NCBI RefSeq assembly: GCF_000308215.1
Contig: NZ_CAJE01000013.1
Span: 124,001 to 188,000 of the forward strand
Reading direction: 5' to 3'
DNA length: 64,000 bases
Origin: Methanomassiliicoccus luminyensis B10
GTDB lineage: Archaea; Thermoplasmatota; Thermoplasmata; Methanomassiliicoccales; Methanomassiliicoccaceae
In this document: piece after piece, positions 1 to 8,487 of the stretch
Layout: every line of letters begins with the position of its first letter
How positions within the stretch are numbered: the stretch's first letter is position 1
The notes under the pieces: model-generated
Databases searched by the model: none
What the model was told of the DNA's origin: nothing
The model's input: only the letters and a program-made list of their open reading frames with translations
Translations under genes and position numbers: made by a program

Positions 1-373
1 AGAACAGGACATCGCCTTCCGCGGGGCGCTCGCCGGCCTTTCGCTCGGGGAGCACCGTCCTCCCGGTCCGGTCCACGTTCTCCAGCATCCTGCGGTGCCC
101 TTCCGATAGGGGGCCGGGGCCGCTCAGCCGCTTCCTGACCTCCACCACCGCATCGGGGAGAGGGAGCCGGGAGGGGCACGCCGCCTCGCAGCGGGCGCAG
201 GTGGTGCACAGCGCCAGCGGGGACCTCAGGCCTTCGAGCTCGCGGTTGAAGCGGGGGCCCTCCACCGCCAGCTGCCTCGGCCCCGGGAAGACGCCGGGAC
301 CCTCCTGCCTCAGCACCGGGCATTCCCTCACGCAGGCGCCGCACTTGATGCAGCCGTCGAGGACCTTCGTCAC
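1..373 (-). CDS. glpC: Anaerobic glycerol-3-phosphate dehydrogenase subunit C (partial, N-terminal part)
   Basis: Iron-sulfur subunit thought to pass electrons from GlpAB to the membrane carrier pool. The visible 124 residues begin VTKVLDGCIKCGACVRECPV and hold two ferredoxin-type clusters, CxxCxxCxxxCP near residues 8-19 and a second CTTCARCEAACPS motif near residue 60; the CCG domains expected further on lie outside the window. The GTG start overlaps the glpB stop (GTGA), so translation is probably coupled. Third gene of a glpA-glpB-glpC operon. Truncated only by the window edge. The GlpC/HdrD-like family is broad, so the name depends on the glpAB context. Confidence 0.85.
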   Translation of the reverse strand, partial: MTKVLDGCIKCGACVRECPVLRQEGPGVFPGPRQLAVEGPRFNRELEGLRSPLALCTTCARCEAACPSRLPLPDAVVEVRKRLSGPGPLSEGHRRMLENVDRTGRTVLPERKAGERPAEGDVLF

Positions 374-1464
374 AGCGCCTCCCTTACCGCGCCGGCGGTC
401 TCCCATGCGTTCAGGATCACGGGGCCGAGCCCCTTTCCCAAGGGGTAGGACATCCCCGGGAGCATCGAGCCGGCGATGAATATGTTGCCCGATCTCCGCC
501 CTCCCGCCGCGACCGCCCTTCCTCCCCTGGCCTCCACCCCGGTGGCCAGAGCTGCCCGGAGAGCCTGCGATCCGATCCCTTTCCCCCGCGCCTCCCTGGT
601 GCCGAGGGCGAGCACGGGCTCCCGGACCATGGTGCCGTCGATGGCGAGGCCGCCCCCGATAAGGTTCCCGCACGCCATTACCAGGGCCTTGATCTCGAAC
701 CGGACCTCCCTGATGCCAGAGGCCGCCGTCGCCGACAGGGCGTCCCGGCCGTCCATCTCCACTTCGGCAAGCCAGCGGTCCTTGAGCAAGGTGACGCCGC
801 ACCTCGCCGCGGCCTCCTCCAGGCAGGACTGGGCCCTCTGCCCGGGGCAGGACAGCGGGGTCATGGGCTCGCGCATCTTCCGGCCGCTCTTCCTCTCCAG
901 CAGGCGGAGCGCGTCGGCCCCGCCGCGCCCCGGGAACAGGGGCGGCAGCACCACCGTCCCCTGCGGAACGTCCTTCAGGACCTCCGACAGCACATCGACG
1001 ATCTCGTCCCGGCCCATCGAGCGCCACGGACCGATGTCCGCCCAGTACGGGACCGCCCTGGCCTTCCGAGAACGCGCCGCCGCGCTGCACAGCAGGTCGG
1101 GGTCCAGGTCAGGGTGGCCCGCCAGCCCCAGGACCGCCGCGTCGGAGTCCTCCGAGAGCCAGTCATGGTCCGAGGAGAGGGACTGTGCTGACATCGTTCC
1201 CATGTTGGTCCATGCCTCCCGCCGGCCGACCGGCCCTTGGAACAGTCCCCAGGGCCCGCCGTGCTCCTTGAGGAACCTGATAGGCTCGCCGGCGCTCCCC
1301 AGCTCGCCATCGGTGAAGGAGACGCGCCCGGTGGACAGGGCGGTGGCGGTGGTGCCGCGGCCGATCAGCGAGACCCTGAGGCCGAGCGAGGCTAGGCGGG
1401 CGGCGGTGACGCACCCGGCCGCGCCGTGCCCGGCCACCAGGACGTCGCAGCTCTCCTCCCTCAA
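370..1464 (-). CDS. glpB: Anaerobic glycerol-3-phosphate dehydrogenase subunit B
   Basis: Flavoprotein subunit of the GlpABC complex, which oxidises sn-glycerol 3-phosphate to dihydroxyacetone phosphate. It starts with an FAD-binding Rossmann segment (CDVLVAGHGAAGCVTAARLA) and ends with a second dinucleotide-binding region (SGNIFIAGSMLPGMSYP, residues about 325-345) typical of GlpB. The reading frame stays open upstream inside glpA, but similarity begins right after the TTG that overlaps the glpA stop (ATTGA), so TTG at 1464 is chosen, giving 364 residues. It overlaps glpC by 4 bases. Use of a TTG start is a little unusual but fits the tightly packed operon. Confidence 0.88.
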   Translation of the reverse strand: MREESCDVLVAGHGAAGCVTAARLASLGLRVSLIGRGTTATALSTGRVSFTDGELGSAGEPIRFLKEHGGPWGLFQGPVGRREAWTNMGTMSAQSLSSDHDWLSEDSDAAVLGLAGHPDLDPDLLCSAAARSRKARAVPYWADIGPWRSMGRDEIVDVLSEVLKDVPQGTVVLPPLFPGRGGADALRLLERKSGRKMREPMTPLSCPGQRAQSCLEEAAARCGVTLLKDRWLAEVEMDGRDALSATAASGIREVRFEIKALVMACGNLIGGGLAIDGTMVREPVLALGTREARGKGIGSQALRAALATGVEARGGRAVAAGGRRSGNIFIAGSMLPGMSYPLGKGLGPVILNAWETAGAVREAL

Positions 1465-3026
1465 TGCCTCACCCCCCTGGAGTGATCGATGTCGTACACC
1501 TTGAACAGATGCGCCTTGAAGACCTCCTGCCGGAGCTGCTCGCCGCAGAGCACTGGCTCCACGCCCTTCCACCTCTCGCCGAGGTGCTCCCGCACGTCGG
1601 CGATGGGGTCCTGGGAGCCCAGCGCGGACACCAGCCTGAAGGCGCACAGGCCGGACTGGCAGAAGCCCATGCCCGCCCTGGTCCGCCTCATGAGGTCCCC
1701 GGGGGACGATACGTCGGGGGACGCGGCGAAATACTCCAGCTCTCCCTGGGAGACCCCCTCGCAGGAGCAGGCGTCCTCGGCGCCCCGCGGGGACGGGAAG
1801 GAGGCGATGATGTCGCCCGCCGAGCCGTACTTCACGAGGAGGAGCCTGGCGCGGAACGAACCCGCATCTTTGTTGCCAGGGGGCACGATCTCCTCCCTGG
1901 CGGTGCGGCACGCCGCCGACCGCCCGAGGTGCTCCATGACCGCGTCGGAGACCTTCTCGGCCATGAGCCGGTAGGTGGTCAGCTTCCCTCCCGCCACGCT
2001 GATTAGGTTGTCCACGCCGTCCTCGCGATGGTCCATCACCCTGAAGGTCCGGGAGGCCTCCCGGCCCTCCCCTCCTCCCGCCAGCAACGGGCGTACCCCC
2101 GCGTACGCCCTGACCGCGCGGGCGGAGCATATGCCGGGCATCACCCTGTTAGCCTGTGCGAGGAGACGCTCGACCTCTTCCTCGGTGGCCCGGATGCCAT
2201 CGAGGCGGCCGGGGCCGGAGGTCGTGCCCAGGATGGTGGCGGAGCGGTGCGGCACCAGGATGTCGCCGTCGGAGGGCGGCCTCAGGCGGTTGACCAGGCG
2301 GTTGACCAGGCGGCCGTTGAACACCACCATGGTGCCCTTGTCCACTTTCACCGGCAGCTCCGCGCCGGCGAGGGCGGCGACCCCGCCGGCCCATGCCCCC
2401 GCCGCGTTGACGACGATCTCCGGCCTCACCGTCCTACGTCCGCTCCCCGTCCCGATGACCGCTCTCTCGATCCGCCCGTCCCTCACCGTCATCGAGGCGA
2501 CCGGGCAATGATTGAGCACCGTCGCGCCGGCGTCCCGGGCCGATTCCACGTTCCCCCATACCAAGAAGAACGGGTCGACGGACGCGTCGTTCACCTCCAC
2601 CGCCCTGCGCACCTCCGGGTTGAGGAGGGGCTCCATGTCCGCGGCCTCCTCCGCGGCGATCTCCCCCGCCTCCACTCCGGCGGAGCGGCAGCAGGCCAGG
2701 AACCGGTCGGGATAGGTCTCGTCGTCCTCGGGCAGGGACACGAACAGGCCTCCGGTGTCCTCGATACAGAACCCGGCCACGCGCTTGAGCACCTTGTTCT
2801 CCGCGGCGCATTCCCTGGCGGACTCGGGGTCCTTCACCGCGTAGCGGGCCCCGCTGTGCAGCATGCCGTGATTGGAGCCGGAAGCTCCTGAAGAGAAGTC
2901 CCCGGACTCGGCCAGGAGGACCTTGGCCCCCCGCATGGCCAGGTCCCTGGCCACCCCGGCCCCGGTGGCGCCGCCCCCGATGACCAGGACCTCCACCGCG
3001 AGCGACTGCTTGGCTGTGCTACCCAT
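1461..3026 (-). CDS. glpA: Anaerobic glycerol-3-phosphate dehydrogenase subunit A
   Basis: Catalytic FAD subunit that oxidises sn-glycerol 3-phosphate. The N-terminus has the FAD fingerprint VLVIGGGATGAGVARDLAMRG; the middle has the DAO-fold substrate region (SGASGSNHGMLHSGARYAV), and the C-terminus has a BFD-like [2Fe-2S] domain with CSC and a distal CQSGLC motif (about residues 420-465), as in long anaerobic GlpA proteins. Start chosen at ATG 3026 because a TATA-like GATATTATC lies about 28 bases upstream (leaderless); a GTG at 3035 is possible. First gene of glpABC. No glycerol kinase or facilitator is next to it. Archaeal lipids use glycerol 1-phosphate, so a G3P dehydrogenase is probably catabolic here. 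Confidence 0.9.
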   Translation of the reverse strand: MGSTAKQSLAVEVLVIGGGATGAGVARDLAMRGAKVLLAESGDFSSGASGSNHGMLHSGARYAVKDPESARECAAENKVLKRVAGFCIEDTGGLFVSLPEDDETYPDRFLACCRSAGVEAGEIAAEEAADMEPLLNPEVRRAVEVNDASVDPFFLVWGNVESARDAGATVLNHCPVASMTVRDGRIERAVIGTGSGRRTVRPEIVVNAAGAWAGGVAALAGAELPVKVDKGTMVVFNGRLVNRLVNRLRPPSDGDILVPHRSATILGTTSGPGRLDGIRATEEEVERLLAQANRVMPGICSARAVRAYAGVRPLLAGGGEGREASRTFRVMDHREDGVDNLISVAGGKLTTYRLMAEKVSDAVMEHLGRSAACRTAREEIVPPGNKDAGSFRARLLLVKYGSAGDIIASFPSPRGAEDACSCEGVSQGELEYFAASPDVSSPGDLMRRTRAGMGFCQSGLCAFRLVSALGSQDPIADVREHLGERWKGVEPVLCGEQLRQEVFKAHLFKVYDIDHSRGVRH

Positions 3027-3080
3027 CGTGCCCACAGAACCGCATTAGCGGATAATATCTTTGCGAACGAGCATCGGGAA

Positions 3081-3449
3081 TCACGTGCGGTGGATGAACT
3101 CGTCCCTCTGCCGGTCGATGTCCTTGGTCTCCTGGGATAGTATGATGGTGAGCACTGTCCGGATCAGCACGATGGCCCCCAGGACCAGGACCTCGTTGAA
3201 GCCGGGGTTGCCGATGGTAGAGAGGATGTCGCTGGCGATGAGGAAATCGAGCCCCAGGATGATTCGGGAGGCGAACCCGCCCCTGATCTCCTTGAACGAT
3301 AAGTGCGCGGGGTGCTTCAGCTCCAGCCGCAATGACGATATCACTGCCCGCACCCCTCCGTAGGTGATGATGATAGCGCCGAAATATGCCAGCATCGTCT
3401 CCGCGATGTCGAAGGCCGCGGATATAAGGGGGGTGGAGAGGATCGCCAC
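3081..3449 (-). CDS. DUF1622-type small membrane protein
   Basis: Protein of 122 residues with three hydrophobic segments: near residues 5-30 (ISAAFDIAETMLAYFGAIII), 60-80 and 85-105. The order of a short membrane anchor, a charged loop (LRLELKHP) and a C-terminal helix pair fits the DUF1622 family, whose function is unknown. GTG start at 3449 with a TATA-like GGTTTATCC about 30 bases upstream, so probably leaderless and transcribed alone. It sits between glpA and the initiator tRNA and does not look co-transcribed with either. No catalytic motif is visible. Family assignment is from memory of the residue pattern. Confidence 0.7.
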   Translation of the reverse strand: MAILSTPLISAAFDIAETMLAYFGAIIITYGGVRAVISSLRLELKHPAHLSFKEIRGGFASRIILGLDFLIASDILSTIGNPGFNEVLVLGAIVLIRTVLTIILSQETKDIDRQRDEFIHRT

Positions 3450-3503
3450 GAGCGATAGATTTCGAACGTAACGAGGATAAACCTATTGATTTTGAAAAGA
3501 GAG

Positions 3504-3578
3504 TAGCGGGGGGTCGATTTGAACGACCGGTCTCCGGGTTATGAGCCCGACGGGATGTCCTGGCTACCCCACCCCGCT
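3504..3578 (-). tRNA. Initiator tRNA-Met (CAU)
   Basis: The minus strand folds as a 75-nt tRNA. The acceptor arm AGCGGGG pairs with CCCCGCT, the D-arm begins TGGGGTAGCCAGGA, the anticodon stem-loop is CGGGCTCATAACCCG and the T-arm contains TTCAAAT. The A1:U72 acceptor pair and three consecutive G:C pairs in the anticodon stem mark it as the initiator rather than the elongator. Discriminator A; CCA is not encoded. A TATA box (TTTATTA in tRNA sense, 3606-3612) lies about 30 bases upstream. No intron. Confidence 0.96.
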
Positions 3579-3667
3579 ATGTAGGCACCACTATTGCGAC
3601 GCCCCTAATAAACCTTTCCTGAGCTTAATTGTTCCAGAGCCCCGTCGTCTCTGGCGGCGGCACCGGC

Positions 3668-4000
3668 TCAGAACAGCTTCCGCAAGCGCAGGACGTCGTC
3701 TATGTTGCCCTTGATCTTTACTTTCCGCAACGCGAAGGCCTTCATGGGCTTGATCTTCCCCTCGATGATGCCCCGAAAGGTCTCGATGTCGGACATGACG
3801 GTGATATCAGGGGCGTCTATGCTCCCGGTGTTGAGGTTCTGGATCTTGCTGCTGGCAAGATGGAAGTTATAGACCTCGGTCTCCAGATCGACTAGCACCT
3901 TCTTGTCCATCCCGTTCAGCTCGGTGCGCAATTTCTCGTCGGTGTCCACCTTGTCGTTGAATCTGTTGATAAGGTCCTGAATGAGGGGTTCCACAGTCAT
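3668..4000 (-). CDS. SCP2 sterol-binding-domain protein
   Basis: Soluble 110-residue protein made of one SCP2-like domain. Recognisable features are the mid-domain strand pattern (VYNFHLASSKIQNLNTGSI), then APDITVMSDIETFRGIIEGKIKPMKAFALRKVKIKGNIDDVLRL, in which the 'GKIKPMKAF..KVKIKGN' section is typical of the family. SCP2 domains bind hydrophobic ligands such as lipids or acyl-CoA; the ligand here is unknown. Its start overlaps the stop of rnhB by 4 bases (ATGA), so both are probably translated from one transcript. The link to RNase HII suggests no shared function. Confidence 0.85.
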   Translation of the reverse strand: MTVEPLIQDLINRFNDKVDTDEKLRTELNGMDKKVLVDLETEVYNFHLASSKIQNLNTGSIDAPDITVMSDIETFRGIIEGKIKPMKAFALRKVKIKGNIDDVLRLRKLF

Positions 4001-4650
4001 CGGTTATCCGTCCAATCCGTTAATCTCGTTACACTGCTCAGGGAATATATTTCCTTGGCGGTCCTCCAGGACCTTCTGGTATGGGGCGGGAAATCCTTGT
4101 TCTCCCTTATCCACTTTTCCAGGAACGACCTGGTGGTCTCGTCGTTCGGGTACCCCGACCCTACTGGCTGGCCTAGCTCCTTCCCGATGTCGTCCATGAT
4201 GCCGTCCCTCACGGTCTTGGCTATGATGGAGGCCGCCGAGACGACCGGGTAGTTCACATCGGCCTTGTGCTTGCACACCATCTCCGGCCGGCACCGCATG
4301 TTGTCCATGATCATCTTGCCGAAGCGCTCCTCCACCACATCGGCGGCGTCCACGATGGCCAGGTCCGGCGACATGATCTCGATGAGTTCGGCGAAGGCCA
4401 TGGCCTCCAGCATATTGAGGGAGTCGTCGGTCCGGAACTTGTCGATGTGCTCCGCGGACAGCACTTTCACCTCCACCCTCGCCACCTCGCGGATGCGGGG
4501 GGCCAGTGCCTCCCTCTTCTGGCGGGTTAGAAGCTTGGAGTCCTTTACCTTCAGTTCCTTCAGCCCGGCGTCGGTGTCCACCATGACCGCCGCGATGACC
4601 AGGGGTCCCATCACCGGCCCCCGGCCCGCCTCGTCCACCCCGCAGATCAC
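3997..4650 (-). CDS. rnhB: Ribonuclease HII
   Basis: Cleaves the RNA strand of RNA-DNA hybrids and single ribonucleotides in DNA. The N-terminus has the DEAGRGPVMGP motif (metal-binding D6, E7), followed by VKDSKLLT, a distal acidic residue in DLAIVDAADV and the conserved KADVNYPVVSAASIIAK stretch, all in the expected order. Length of 217 residues matches archaeal RNase HII. GTG start at 4650; a TATA-like GGATTTATATC lies 20-30 bases upstream, so leaderless initiation is likely. Co-transcribed with the SCP2 protein downstream. The window also encodes an RNase HI (34.7 kb). Confidence 0.95.
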   Translation of the reverse strand: MICGVDEAGRGPVMGPLVIAAVMVDTDAGLKELKVKDSKLLTRQKREALAPRIREVARVEVKVLSAEHIDKFRTDDSLNMLEAMAFAELIEIMSPDLAIVDAADVVEERFGKMIMDNMRCRPEMVCKHKADVNYPVVSAASIIAKTVRDGIMDDIGKELGQPVGSGYPNDETTRSFLEKWIRENKDFPPHTRRSWRTAKEIYSLSSVTRLTDWTDNR

Positions 4651-4797
4651 GATGGCCCCATTTTTTCATTGATATAAATCCGTGTCGCCGGGACCGGCCG
4701 GCGGCATGGCCGGCAGCAATATGCGGTATCTACAATCATAGGGCGTAGCTACAATATCTTTATTGAGCACGGACGAATCATCGTAGCGTTCCCAGGA

Positions 4798-5676
4798 GTG
4801 ATTCGTATTCAGACTGATGTTCAGAACCGCAAGCTGACCAACGGGTTCATGCTGACCCGGGTCGGCGTCACCGATGTCAAGAAGCCGGTCAGGGTCACCA
4901 GGGGAGGGAGGACCACCACGTTGTTCTGCTCCATCGACGTGTTCGTGGACCTGCCCTCCACCCAGAAGGGCTCGCACCTGTCCCGGAACCTCGAGGCCAT
5001 CAATGAGGCGGTGTCCCGCAGCAACAAGGAAGAGGTGGCGGGCATAGAGGTCATCGCCGCGGAGATCTGCCGCACCCTCCGGGATAAGCATGAATACTCC
5101 ACCTACGCCGAGGTGCACATGATCGCCGATTATTTCATGGAGCGGCCCGGTCCCAGCGGGAAGATCACCCTGGAACCGTTCAAGATCATGGCCAAGGCCA
5201 CCAGCCGCAACTCCGACGGCCTGAAGAAGATGATCGGGGTGCAGGCCATCGGCATGACCGCCTGCCCCTGCGCCATGGAGACAGTGCGCGAGCTGTACAA
5301 AGGCAGCGTGGTGTTCGATGACGACCTACCCGTGATAACGCACAACCAGCGCAATGTGGCCACCGTGATGATCGAGGTGCCGGAGGAATTGGACGTGGAG
5401 GCCAACGACCTCCTCGACGTGGTGGAGGCGTCATTCTCCTCGCCCACCTTCGAGCTGCTGAAGCGGGCCGACGAGGCCAAGGTCGTGCTCAACGCCCACC
5501 AGAACCCCAAGTTCGTGGAGGATGTGGTCCGCGCGGTGCTGACCCGGCTCCTGGAGAAGTACACCGACCTGCCCGACGACGTGGTGGTGACGGTCAGAAG
5601 CGAGAGCGAGGAGTCCATCCACAAGCACAATGCCTTCGCCGAGAGGGTGACCACCCTCGGCGACCTCAGAAAGTGA
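4798..5676 (+). CDS. mptA: GTP cyclohydrolase IV (MptA/FolE2 family)
   Basis: Converts GTP to 7,8-dihydroneopterin 2',3'-cyclic phosphate, the first step of archaeal pterin synthesis leading to tetrahydromethanopterin or folate-type cofactors. Of the COG1469/FolE2 type: start motif TDVQNR, the central ADYFMERPGPSGK segment, and the metal-binding cysteine region GMTACPCAMETV near residue 155; length of 292 residues fits. GTG start at 4798 preceded by AGGA; a TATA-like CTTTATT lies about 38 bases upstream. Convergent with the histidine kinase, the two stop codons being adjacent. Supports an organism making methanopterin-type cofactors but does not prove methanogenesis. Confidence 0.92.
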   Translation: MIRIQTDVQNRKLTNGFMLTRVGVTDVKKPVRVTRGGRTTTLFCSIDVFVDLPSTQKGSHLSRNLEAINEAVSRSNKEEVAGIEVIAAEICRTLRDKHEYSTYAEVHMIADYFMERPGPSGKITLEPFKIMAKATSRNSDGLKKMIGVQAIGMTACPCAMETVRELYKGSVVFDDDLPVITHNQRNVATVMIEVPEELDVEANDLLDVVEASFSSPTFELLKRADEAKVVLNAHQNPKFVEDVVRAVLTRLLEKYTDLPDDVVVTVRSESEESIHKHNAFAERVTTLGDLRK

Positions 5677-8037
5677 TCACATCGCCGAACGCGGGTCGGT
5701 GGTGACAGAAGGCAGCAGGACCGCGAATCTAGCCCCCTTGGAATAATCCCCGGGGACCCTGTCCTCCACCCACACCCTGCCGTTCGACTCCTCCACCAGC
5801 TTCTTCACCAGGTAGAGGCCCAGGCCAGTGCCGGTCGCTTTCGTCTTTCCCCTTTGCTTTCTCTGGAACAGCTTGACCTTCAGGTCGTCGGGTATGCCCG
5901 GCCCGTCGTCCTCCACTACAACCTTGTAGTACTCCCTGCCGTCCTCGAAGGCCTTGGTCATGACGATGGCGATCTCCACCGGCCCTACGGAGTGCTTGAT
6001 GGAGTTGCTGACCAGGTTCACGAACACGTCCTTGAGCAGGTCGCTGCCCATAACGAACCTCTTGATGGAGGGCTTGTAGGTGATCTTGACGTCCCTGCCG
6101 GGGTAGTGCTCGTACTCCATCCTCACATCCTCCAGGAGCCAGCCCAGGTCCACCAGCCCGTGCTTGGACTCATGGCTCTCCACCTGCTGGATCTTGCGGA
6201 CGTTCTCGATGAGGCGGCTGCTGTTCTCCAGGATGTCCAGCGGCTTGATGAAGTACTGCTTGTTGGCCTCCGAGATGTCCATCTTGTCCAGCGCCATCTG
6301 GAGATATCCTGCGATAGCGGTGTTCATATTGCTGATATCGTGGGACAGCAGATCGATGTACAGCTCCGCCTGCTCCTTGGCCTCGATGGCATCGTGCTCC
6401 AGCTTTCTCTGCCGGGTGATGTCCTGCATGACCGCGACCCCGCCCAGGAGCCTGCCGCCGGCGTCCCGTATGGGGGACGCGGAGCTGAGGATGGTGCCTC
6501 TGGTCCCGTCGAACCGCAGGATGTCCATGGTCTCGCCAACTGGGGTCTCCCCCTTGCTGAGGGCGCGGGAGATGGCCCACTCCTCCGGTCGGACGTTCAT
6601 GCCGGTGTCGGCCCACCATGCCTTGAAATCGCGGTACCCCTTGATGCTCTCCGGCAGAGGGGCGCGTCCTCCCCAGATCTTGTCCACGATCTCGTTCTTC
6701 TCGATGGTGCGGCCCGAGGCGTCGGCGACGATGACGCCGACCGGCAGGCTGTCGAGGATCGTCTTAAGCCGCCTCCTTTCCGCGTCCGACCTCGCCGCCA
6801 TCTCCTCCATGCGCCGGCGGGCGTTGACCTGCTCGGTCATGTCTACGACGGTCAGCATCACGTCCTGGAGCGGCCCGCCGGAAGATATGGGGACCACCGT
6901 CAGATGCCAGAAGGTGCTGTTCCCGTCGGCGGGGTCTTTGAACTCCATCTCGGTGCTGACGCTGGACCTCTGGTCGTTCATCACCGATTGTATCAGGGCG
7001 GTGATGCTGCTCCCGTTCGCCCACTCGATGACGTCCTGCAGCGGCCTGCCGATCAGGTCGGGCACGGGCAAAGGCCTCTTGCGGCCCTGCGGGAAGGAGC
7101 CGTTGACCCACTTGATCCCCAATGTCATCCCGCTGAGGACCAGGATGCCCGCTGGAGTGTTGTCGATCATGGCCTTAAGCAGGTTGCTCTGCCGCTCCAT
7201 CTCCCTGGCCAGCCGCTCCCTCTCCTCCTCGGCCCTCTTGCGGTCGGTGATGTCGTGGACGATCGAGTACAGGAGCGTCTTGCTGTGAAGGGCGATCGGG
7301 CCGGTGTAGACCTCCACGTCCCTCACCTGCCCGTTGGCCAGGCGGTGTCGGAAGAAGAAGTGGTTCTGGTCGCGGGAGGAGGCCAGCCCCATTCTCTCGT
7401 ATGCCTGCTCGGGGGGCAGCTGGTTGATCTCGGTGATCTTCATGGTCCGCAGGGTGCTTAGGTCGTACCCGTAGAAGTCAGAGGCCGCCTGGTTCGCGTC
7501 GACGATGAACGAGGTCACAGGGTCCACGATGATCATGACGGCGCCGTTATCCTGGAACAGGCTGGTGTACCGCCGGTTGCTCTCCCTGATCTCCTCCATC
7601 GCCTTCTTGCGCTGGATGGCGTACCTTATGGACCGCTCGAGGCCGTCCCGCTCCACCTGGCCCTTGACAAGGTAGTCCTGGGCGCCCATCTTCATGGCCT
7701 CGGCGACCACGCCCTCGTCGGCGACGCCGGTGAGGACCACGATGGGGATGTCGAGAGAGCGGCCTACCATCTTTCCCAATGTTCCCAGGCCGCGGGAGTC
7801 CGGCAGGCCGAGGTCCAGCAGGATTACGTCCGGCTGCCATTCCGTCGTCCTCTCCAGCGCTTCCTGCAAGCGGGAGACCGAAACGATCTCGAACCGGGGC
7901 GGGCGGCTGGCCTCCAGCATCTCCCTCATGAACGCCGTGTCCCCCTGGTTGTCCTCGACCAGCAGGACCTTGATGACCCCGCCTTCCTCACCGTCGACCC
8001 GGGAGGTGTTCACCTCGACGTTATCGGACCGGCTCAT
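5677..8037 (-). CDS. Hybrid sensor histidine kinase: receiver + three PAS + kinase
   Basis: Cytoplasmic signalling protein of 786 residues with no membrane segment. Order: receiver domain (about 21-145, phospho-acceptor D75 in VILLDLGLPDS), PAS (about 152-275), PAS (about 290-410), PAS (about 430-560, with FKAWWADTG and RFDGTRGTIL), then the histidine kinase core. The kinase has the H-box LLSHDISNMNTA, N-box NLVSNSIKHS, G1 DDGPGIP and G2 GTGLGLYLV, all intact. The receiver is N-terminal, as in many archaeal kinases, so it may be input as well as output. No partner regulator is adjacent. A gene-less 450-bp stretch lies upstream. The third PAS closely resembles one in the second kinase at 55.7 kb. 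Confidence 0.93.
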   Translation of the reverse strand: MSRSDNVEVNTSRVDGEEGGVIKVLLVEDNQGDTAFMREMLEASRPPRFEIVSVSRLQEALERTTEWQPDVILLDLGLPDSRGLGTLGKMVGRSLDIPIVVLTGVADEGVVAEAMKMGAQDYLVKGQVERDGLERSIRYAIQRKKAMEEIRESNRRYTSLFQDNGAVMIIVDPVTSFIVDANQAASDFYGYDLSTLRTMKITEINQLPPEQAYERMGLASSRDQNHFFFRHRLANGQVRDVEVYTGPIALHSKTLLYSIVHDITDRKRAEEERERLAREMERQSNLLKAMIDNTPAGILVLSGMTLGIKWVNGSFPQGRKRPLPVPDLIGRPLQDVIEWANGSSITALIQSVMNDQRSSVSTEMEFKDPADGNSTFWHLTVVPISSGGPLQDVMLTVVDMTEQVNARRRMEEMAARSDAERRRLKTILDSLPVGVIVADASGRTIEKNEIVDKIWGGRAPLPESIKGYRDFKAWWADTGMNVRPEEWAISRALSKGETPVGETMDILRFDGTRGTILSSASPIRDAGGRLLGGVAVMQDITRQRKLEHDAIEAKEQAELYIDLLSHDISNMNTAIAGYLQMALDKMDISEANKQYFIKPLDILENSSRLIENVRKIQQVESHESKHGLVDLGWLLEDVRMEYEHYPGRDVKITYKPSIKRFVMGSDLLKDVFVNLVSNSIKHSVGPVEIAIVMTKAFEDGREYYKVVVEDDGPGIPDDLKVKLFQRKQRGKTKATGTGLGLYLVKKLVEESNGRVWVEDRVPGDYSKGARFAVLLPSVTTDPRSAM

Positions 8038-8487
8038 AACGGTCCGTCCTCCCGCACCTCACGGCTGCGCGCTGGATCACTTGCCCCACCACTCGTGCCA
8101 AGGCGGCCGACCCCTTTCTCAGGCTGTGCTCCGCACCCAGGCTTCCGGTCGCACCATCTCTTGGAACCAGCCTGATTTAACTGTTGCGGCAAGCACGTGG
8201 CCTGGTCCCCTGATACCGTTCCCGCCGGACCAGATGCACCGCGGGTGCGAGCATTCTCCTCCGTTCCTATCAATAGCATCCCTTCGGTTGGTGACCTTAT
8301 GCCGACAGGTACTTCTCCATCACCCATCGACCTCGGTCGCGTTTGAAAAGGGTTCGGGGGTCGAGCGTTCGACCGAGCGTATAGCCTATTCTCGATATAT
8401 ATAATTAGCAACCAATTATTGGACGCTCGAAACAGATAACACTATTTACGGCGTCACCGCATAACGCCCCGCCATCCGAGGGATCGC
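8038..8487. other. 450-bp divergent intergenic region
   Basis: No convincing gene. The part next to 8487 has an AT-rich core (CTCGATATATATAATTAG, 8391-8408) that can serve as TATA box for the leftward kinase gene, which would give it a leader of more than 300 nt. Another TATA-like CTATTTACG (8441-8449) serves the rightward phosphatase. Flanking inverted repeats TCGAGCGT (8361-8368) and ACGCTCGA (8423-8430), plus CCAAT-T-ATTGG (8412-8422), may be operators. The 8040-8340 part holds nothing recognised. Confidence 0.5.

Noticed and set aside
370-2130. Reading glpB as a much longer protein (586 codons)
   Set aside because: The first 222 codons are inside glpA in another frame and have no glpB similarity; TTG 1464 overlapping the glpA stop is the natural start.
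5854-7461. Open frame of 535 codons opposite the first histidine kinase
   Set aside because: The minus strand has all kinase, PAS and receiver motifs; the plus frame is a third-position GC artefact.
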